Source: Mesorhizobium sp. 1M-11
GTDB taxonomy: Bacteria > Pseudomonadota > Alphaproteobacteria > Rhizobiales > Rhizobiaceae
Length of the DNA stretch: 64,000 nt
Direction of reading: 5' to 3'
NCBI RefSeq assembly: GCF_001303895.1
Contig: NZ_LJSD01000071.1
Span: 55,439-119,438 of the forward strand
A program made the translations under genes and the position numbers. Shown here piece by piece: positions 60,750-64,000 of this stretch; position 1 is the first letter of the stretch; each line of letters opens with the position of its first letter. The notes beneath the pieces were generated by a model. It was given only the letters and a program-made list of their open reading frames with translations. It did no database searches and was not told where the DNA came from.

Positions 60750-60792
60750 TTGTTATAACGGCATAGCCTTCCTATATGACCACTGTGGTCAT
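60750..60792 (+). promoter_or_regulatory. Promoter and palindromic operator of the Phd-VapC operon
   Basis: TTGTTA (60750-60755) and TATATG (60773-60778) form a good promoter with 17-base spacing. It overlaps the perfect inverted repeat ATGACCAC-T-GTGGTCAT (60776-60792). This is typical for antitoxin autorepression. It also rules out the ATG at 60776 as the likely start. No gene was found in 60585-60808. Confidence 0.8.
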
Positions 60793-60808
60793 TAAGGAAA
60801 GATCGGAA

Positions 60809-61051
60809 ATGAGAGAGATCCAACTCAAGGATGCCAAGGCGACGCTGTCGGCGGTCGTCGACCAGGCTGTCCGCGGCAATCCGGCGATCATCACCCGGCA
60901 TGGCAGGAAGGAAGCGGTCGTCCTTTCGTTCGACGAATACGAGAGGCTTGCGCATGTTCCGAGCTTCGGCAAGCTGCTGGCGTCGTTTCCAGGCGACGAA
61001 GGGGATATCCCCGCGCGCAACAGCAAGCCGAGCCGAGCCGTCGATCTGTAA
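60809..61051 (+). CDS. Phd/YefM-type antitoxin
   Basis: This is an 80-residue antitoxin of the Phd/YefM family. The N-terminal DNA-binding fold has REIQLKDAKATLSAVVDQAVRG (about residues 2-23), then PAIITRHGRKEAVVLSFDEYERL (about 25-48). The acidic/flexible tail would neutralize the toxin. The ATG at 60809 follows GGAAA, while the earlier ATG lies inside the operator. Its stop overlaps the toxin start by one base. Confidence 0.93.
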   Translation: MREIQLKDAKATLSAVVDQAVRGNPAIITRHGRKEAVVLSFDEYERLAHVPSFGKLLASFPGDEGDIPARNSKPSRAVDL

Positions 61052-61485
61052 TGTTCCTGGTCGATAGGAACGTCATTTTCGCGTTGGCGCCGTCCAAGCG
61101 ACCCGGCTCAGGCGAGTTGGTTGAATGGCTCGACAAGGCTAGTCCACAGCTGTTTCTGTCGGTCGTCTCTGCCGCCGAGGTCAAATCAGGCATCGCAAAG
61201 GCCGAGCGGGAAGGCGCTACAACCAAGGCGCTGAGGTTGAGGGAATGGTGGGAGAGCATTGAGTACCTTTATGCGAGCAAACTGCTGCCGTTCGATCTGA
61301 GATGCGCGCATGCCGCCGGTCAGATCCTTGATGACGCTCGTGCCCATCAACCTGGCTTCGAGGACATTGCGATTGCAGCAACGGCTCAGGTGCACGGGCT
61401 GACCGTTTTGACTCGGAACATGCGGCATTTCGAGCCTCTGGGTGTGCGGGTACTCGATCCCTTCATGGCGCTGCCTGAGCAATAA
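61051..61485 (+). CDS. vapC: PIN-domain toxin (VapC-like)
   Basis: This is a 144-residue PIN-domain ribonuclease toxin. Acidic metal residues are visible at LVDRNVI (D5), SAAEVKSGI (E43) and FEDIAIAATA (D near 110). The final motif is TRNMRHF. The usual DTN motif reads DRN here, so T is replaced by R next to the catalytic D5. Activity is likely but untested. It is coupled to the Phd-type antitoxin, and the pair would stabilize the plasmid beside repABC. Confidence 0.92.
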   Translation: MFLVDRNVIFALAPSKRPGSGELVEWLDKASPQLFLSVVSAAEVKSGIAKAEREGATTKALRLREWWESIEYLYASKLLPFDLRCAHAAGQILDDARAHQPGFEDIAIAATAQVHGLTVLTRNMRHFEPLGVRVLDPFMALPEQ

Positions 61486-61512
61486 ACTCGGCAGGGGAGG
61501 GCCTTTTGTCGC

Positions 61513-62637
61513 CTATAACCCGCTGGCCTTGGTAAGGTTGACCCGAAATCGGTCGCGGCGGCGCTGATATTTGCGGGTCATTTCGGCGGAGGCATGGCCA
61601 AGCTGCTTTTGCACGTAGCGTTCGTCGACTTCCGCCGAGGAGGCGAGACCGGCGCGCAGTGAATGGCCGGCAAAGAGCCTTTCCCGTTCGCCTTCCGTAA
61701 GATCACCGCGCACGCCGGCTGCCAGCGCGGCGCGCTTGACGAGGCGGGCGACCTCCTGGTCATTGAGCCGCTCGGCGCCAACCGTCTTCCCCTGCCCAGT
61801 CACCCGCCGGAACAGCGGCCCGTGCGCGATGCGGCCGAGCTTTAGCCAGGTCTGCAACGCCACGACCGGGCAGGTGGTATCCGACGAGCCGCGGCCGATC
61901 TCGACCTCGCGCCAGCCCGTCTTGCCGCGCAAGGTGACCAGGAGCCCCAAGTCGAGGATCTCGATCCAGCCGCGGCCGTCCTCGGTCTGGTCGCGGCCGA
62001 CGTCGAGGCCGACGATCTCGGAGCGGCGCAGGCCGCCGGCAAAGCCCAAGAGCAGCATGGCGCGGTCGCGTAGGCCGCGCAGCGTGCCGCGGTCGAGCGT
62101 TTCCAGCATGGCGATCAGGTCCTCGGGCAGTACCGCCTCCTTCTGCCGGGGCGGGGCGGCGTGTTTGTTGCGAATGCCGGCCATGACCGTTGCGATATGG
62201 CGGTCCTTCCTGTCGAGCGACTGCCCGCGCTGGGCAAAATTCCTGGACAGCGAGGAAAGGCGCCGCTCGATCGTCGACACGGAGTTGGGCTTCTTGTCGC
62301 CGGTTGCTGTGCCCGACGCGCAAGCCGTGATGTAGAGCCCAACGGTCTGCGGATCGGGCGGCAACACCTCAAGACCCTGCCGACGGCACCAGCTGGCAAA
62401 ATGCTTCCAGTCGGAGGCATAGGCGCGGCGCGTGTTGACCGAACTCGCCGCCTCGACATAGCCGCGGGCTTTGTCGGCGAGGCCCTCGAGATGACTGGGG
62501 AGGCGCTCCCGCCTGTCGTTCGCTGAAATTTCGGCCGGCAGGAGAGGGGAGGGGGCTTTTTTTTCGGCCCCTTCCGTCTTCCGCCCCATTTCCATCACAA
62601 CGTCGATGATATCGGGAAGGTCGTCATCGGGATCCAT
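61513..62637 (-). CDS. Tyrosine recombinase/phage-type integrase
   Basis: This is a ~374-residue site-specific recombinase. The N-terminal core-binding domain has NTRRAYASDWKHFASWCRRQG (about residues 70-90). The catalytic domain shows R in GGLRRSEIVGLDV (about 207), HSLRAG (about 325), the GHAS box and the tyrosine nucleophile in MTRKYQRRRDRFR (near 362). The ATG at 62637 is preferred over 25 extra upstream codons. It diverges from the TacA-TacT pair. Its role may be dimer resolution or mobility. Confidence 0.93.
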   Translation of the reverse strand: MDPDDDLPDIIDVVMEMGRKTEGAEKKAPSPLLPAEISANDRRERLPSHLEGLADKARGYVEAASSVNTRRAYASDWKHFASWCRRQGLEVLPPDPQTVGLYITACASGTATGDKKPNSVSTIERRLSSLSRNFAQRGQSLDRKDRHIATVMAGIRNKHAAPPRQKEAVLPEDLIAMLETLDRGTLRGLRDRAMLLLGFAGGLRRSEIVGLDVGRDQTEDGRGWIEILDLGLLVTLRGKTGWREVEIGRGSSDTTCPVVALQTWLKLGRIAHGPLFRRVTGQGKTVGAERLNDQEVARLVKRAALAAGVRGDLTEGERERLFAGHSLRAGLASSAEVDERYVQKQLGHASAEMTRKYQRRRDRFRVNLTKASGL

Positions 62638-62738
62638 CAGCTCTCCTGTCCGATCTGTACGTATTGAATGCGTATGGTATTGAACCTGCCTCCAAACAGG
62701 CGTATCTTCCAAGCGTGTAAACAGTACGAGATTGAATC

Positions 62739-63017
62739 ATGGCCCGCGCAGCGCTTGATGATACCGACAGGATGAACATCCGGGTGAAGCCGGAGGTGAA
62801 GGCGCGCCTGATGCGTGCGGCGGCCCTGCGCCATACGGATCTGACCAGTTTTGTGACGCAGACTGCCTTGCGCGAAGCCGAGGCGGTGATTGCCGAGGCC
62901 GACGTCGTGAAAACGTCGGGGCGTGATTTTGCACGCATTCTCCAGCTTCTTGACAATCCGCCGAAGCCGAATGCCCGGCTGCGCGCCGCCGCCGCCGTGC
63001 TTCCAAAAGACCTGTGA
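62739..63017 (+). CDS. DUF1778 antitoxin (TacA-like)
   Basis: This is a 92-residue ribbon-helix-helix antitoxin. DDTDRMNIRVKPEVKARLMRAAALR (about residues 7-31) is the DNA-binding part. The C-terminal segment, with FARILQLLDNPPKPNARL, would wrap the acetyltransferase toxin. Its stop overlaps the toxin start by four bases (GTGA). It diverges from the recombinase. Confidence 0.92.
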   Translation: MARAALDDTDRMNIRVKPEVKARLMRAAALRHTDLTSFVTQTALREAEAVIAEADVVKTSGRDFARILQLLDNPPKPNARLRAAAAVLPKDL

Positions 63018-63541
63018 CGCTTCCGGCCTGGCACGAAGAGCCGATCGCCAAGGCCCATGACCGAAACGCCTTCGATTGCGGCGCTGCCGAGCTGAACATC
63101 TTCCTGCAGCGTTTTGCGCGCCAGGGCCACGAGCAGAATGCCGCGAAGACGTTTTGCGCGGTTTCCGATGATGCCCCGAACAGGATCCTTGGCTACTACA
63201 GCATCGCGCCGGCATCGGTCGCGCATGACGCTGTCCCCCAGGCGATGACGAAGGGATTGGCGCGCCACAAGGTGCCTGGCTTTTTGCTCGCGAGGCTGGC
63301 CGTCGACAGGACGGTAGCGGGCAGGGGGCTTGGCGGGCAGCTTCTGCTCGCTGCCGCGCTGCGATGCATTCGTGTTTCCGAGGATATTGGCGGCGTGGTG
63401 ATGATCATCGAGGCCAAGAGCGAGCGCGCCGCCCGATGGTATGCCGGCTTCGGCGCCGAGCCGCTCCTGGATCGCCCGCTGACGCTTGTCGTCCCACTGG
63501 CGACCTTTGCAGCTGCGCTGCGGGGGACCGGCCATCTTTGA
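63014..63541 (+). CDS. GNAT-family toxin (TacT-like tRNA acetyltransferase)
   Basis: This is a 175-residue GNAT toxin. Relatives acetylate aminoacyl-tRNA and stop translation. The acetyl-CoA loop is seen in LAVDRTVAGRGLGGQLLLAAALR (about residues 95-117). The family tyrosine is in RAARWYAGFGAEPL (about 140). The N-terminal FDCGAAELNIFLQRFARQGHE is typical. It starts at GTG within the antitoxin stop. This is the second toxin-antitoxin pair within 3 kb. Confidence 0.92.
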   Translation: MTLPAWHEEPIAKAHDRNAFDCGAAELNIFLQRFARQGHEQNAAKTFCAVSDDAPNRILGYYSIAPASVAHDAVPQAMTKGLARHKVPGFLLARLAVDRTVAGRGLGGQLLLAAALRCIRVSEDIGGVVMIIEAKSERAARWYAGFGAEPLLDRPLTLVVPLATFAAALRGTGHL

Positions 63542-63680
63542 CGAGCGCATCGGCTCGTCCGACGACCGCGCGTCCGGACTATCATCCGCGGCGCCCGTTC
63601 TGTGGGACGGTCCGGAGGGTCGCCGGGCGCGATTTTTGGGCTTCTGCTCGACGAAAACGGCCATTTTCGCTATAGAGAGC

Positions 63681-63715
63681 AAAACGAACGATAATGCAAC
63701 ATTATCGTTCGTTTT
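63681..63715. repeat. Perfect 35-bp palindrome
   Basis: AAAACGAACGATAATG and its exact complement surround a 3-base CAA loop. The 63542-63789 gap has no other gene. A weaker mirror, CGAAAACGGCCATTTTCG, lies just left at 63652-63669. It might be a bidirectional terminator after the toxin gene, a protein-binding site or a recombination site for the nearby tyrosine recombinase. Confidence 0.7.
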
Positions 63716-63789
63716 GACCGGACGACAGGCACAGCGCTTATTGGCCATTTCTGTTGCCAAAACCGCCGCCGTGATTCATCGTGCTTTCG

Positions 63790-64000
63790 ATGATTCTGCG
63801 TCCCAATACCTCTCCGCGCCACCACGCCACGCTTGCCGGCGCCGCTTCGACCGCGCCGACGGCAACGGTGTCGGCCTGGCTGCGCCGGGCCGTCGCGGAT
63901 GCGCAAGGCCTTGCGGGACAAGGCGTAGGGCTAAATGCCCTTGGGCCAAATGCCCTTGAGGACGTCGCGCTCGCCGCCGGCGCTGCCATCGGTGCGCTCG
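63790..64000 (+). CDS. DUF1403-family protein, N-terminal part (cut by window end)
   Basis: The last 211 bases are open from an ATG at 63790 (or a GTG at 63781). They encode about 70 residues, including TATVSAWLRRAVADAQGLAG and DVALAAGAAIGAL. The pattern WLRRA...ALAAGAAIGAL resembles the start of DUF1403 proteins found on rhizobial plasmids. Their function is unknown. The gene runs past the window, so the assignment is tentative. Confidence 0.5.
   Translation, partial: MILRPNTSPRHHATLAGAASTAPTATVSAWLRRAVADAQGLAGQGVGLNALGPNALEDVALAAGAAIGAL

Noticed and set aside
62624..63760. 378-codon minus-strand frame over the TacA-TacT genes
   Set aside because: It overlaps a textbook DUF1778-GNAT pair on the plus strand and has no domain.
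1..64000. CRISPR arrays, tRNA or rRNA genes
   Set aside because: No regularly spaced repeats, cloverleaf-like genes or rRNA segments were seen on either strand.

Overview
The window is most of a repABC-type conjugative plasmid from a GC-rich alphaproteobacterium of the Rhizobiales (Mesorhizobium/Phyllobacteriaceae-like). The evidence is a Ti/Sym-plasmid style tra set, a complete trb mating-pair operon, a TraI-TraR-TraM quorum-sensing circuit and a repABC replicon with parS and an antisense RNA. No rRNA, tRNA or CRISPR array was seen. Gene density and GC content look like a plasmid backbone carrying cargo.

Layout: (1) 8-5612, traA-traF-traB-traH reading rightward, with traH broken by a one-base deletion. 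(2) 5613-7084, a long nested inverted repeat, then traM and a convergent traR. (3) 7.3-22.6 kb, a catabolic module: a leftward operon (polyamine-type ABC importer, GMC oxidoreductase, aldehyde dehydrogenase, metallo-beta-lactamase-fold hydrolase, RidA) diverging from a rightward operon (GntR regulator, threonine-synthase-like PLP enzyme, M24 peptidase/hydrolase, M20 amidohydrolase, RidA), closed by a convergent LysR. (4) 22.8-33.1 kb, a second catabolic module: small NTF2/ABM-fold proteins, an esterase, a class-V aminotransferase, and an amino-acid ABC importer with a DoeB/AstE-like deacylase, an arginase-family hydrolase and an ornithine-cyclodeaminase-family enzyme. I infer import and stepwise breakdown of an acylated or guanidino amino acid toward proline or glutamate. 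(5) 33.1-46 kb, a patchy, decaying accessory zone: an IS110-family remnant with a structured leader, a TetR pseudogene, AraC/VOC/NmrA, ArsR-SRPBCC, VOC, a DoxX pseudogene, an aldehyde dehydrogenase tail, a reductase pseudogene, a DMT transporter, a nitroreductase and a LysR. (6) 46.1-56.3 kb, the leftward traI-trbBCDEJKLFGHI operon. (7) 56.6-60.6 kb, repABC. (8) 60.7-64.0 kb, a stability segment: Phd-VapC, a tyrosine recombinase, a TacA-TacT pair, a perfect palindrome and the start of a DUF1403 gene.

The backbone genes would work together as follows. TraI makes an acyl-homoserine lactone, TraR senses it, and TraM restrains TraR. TraA relaxase and the Trb type IV secretion system carry out transfer. 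RepA/RepB/parS partition the plasmid, and RepC starts replication under control of the antisense RNA. About 39 kb of cargo (7-46 kb) separates traR/traM from traI/trb. traC, traD, traG and oriT are expected just beyond the window edges but are not visible here.
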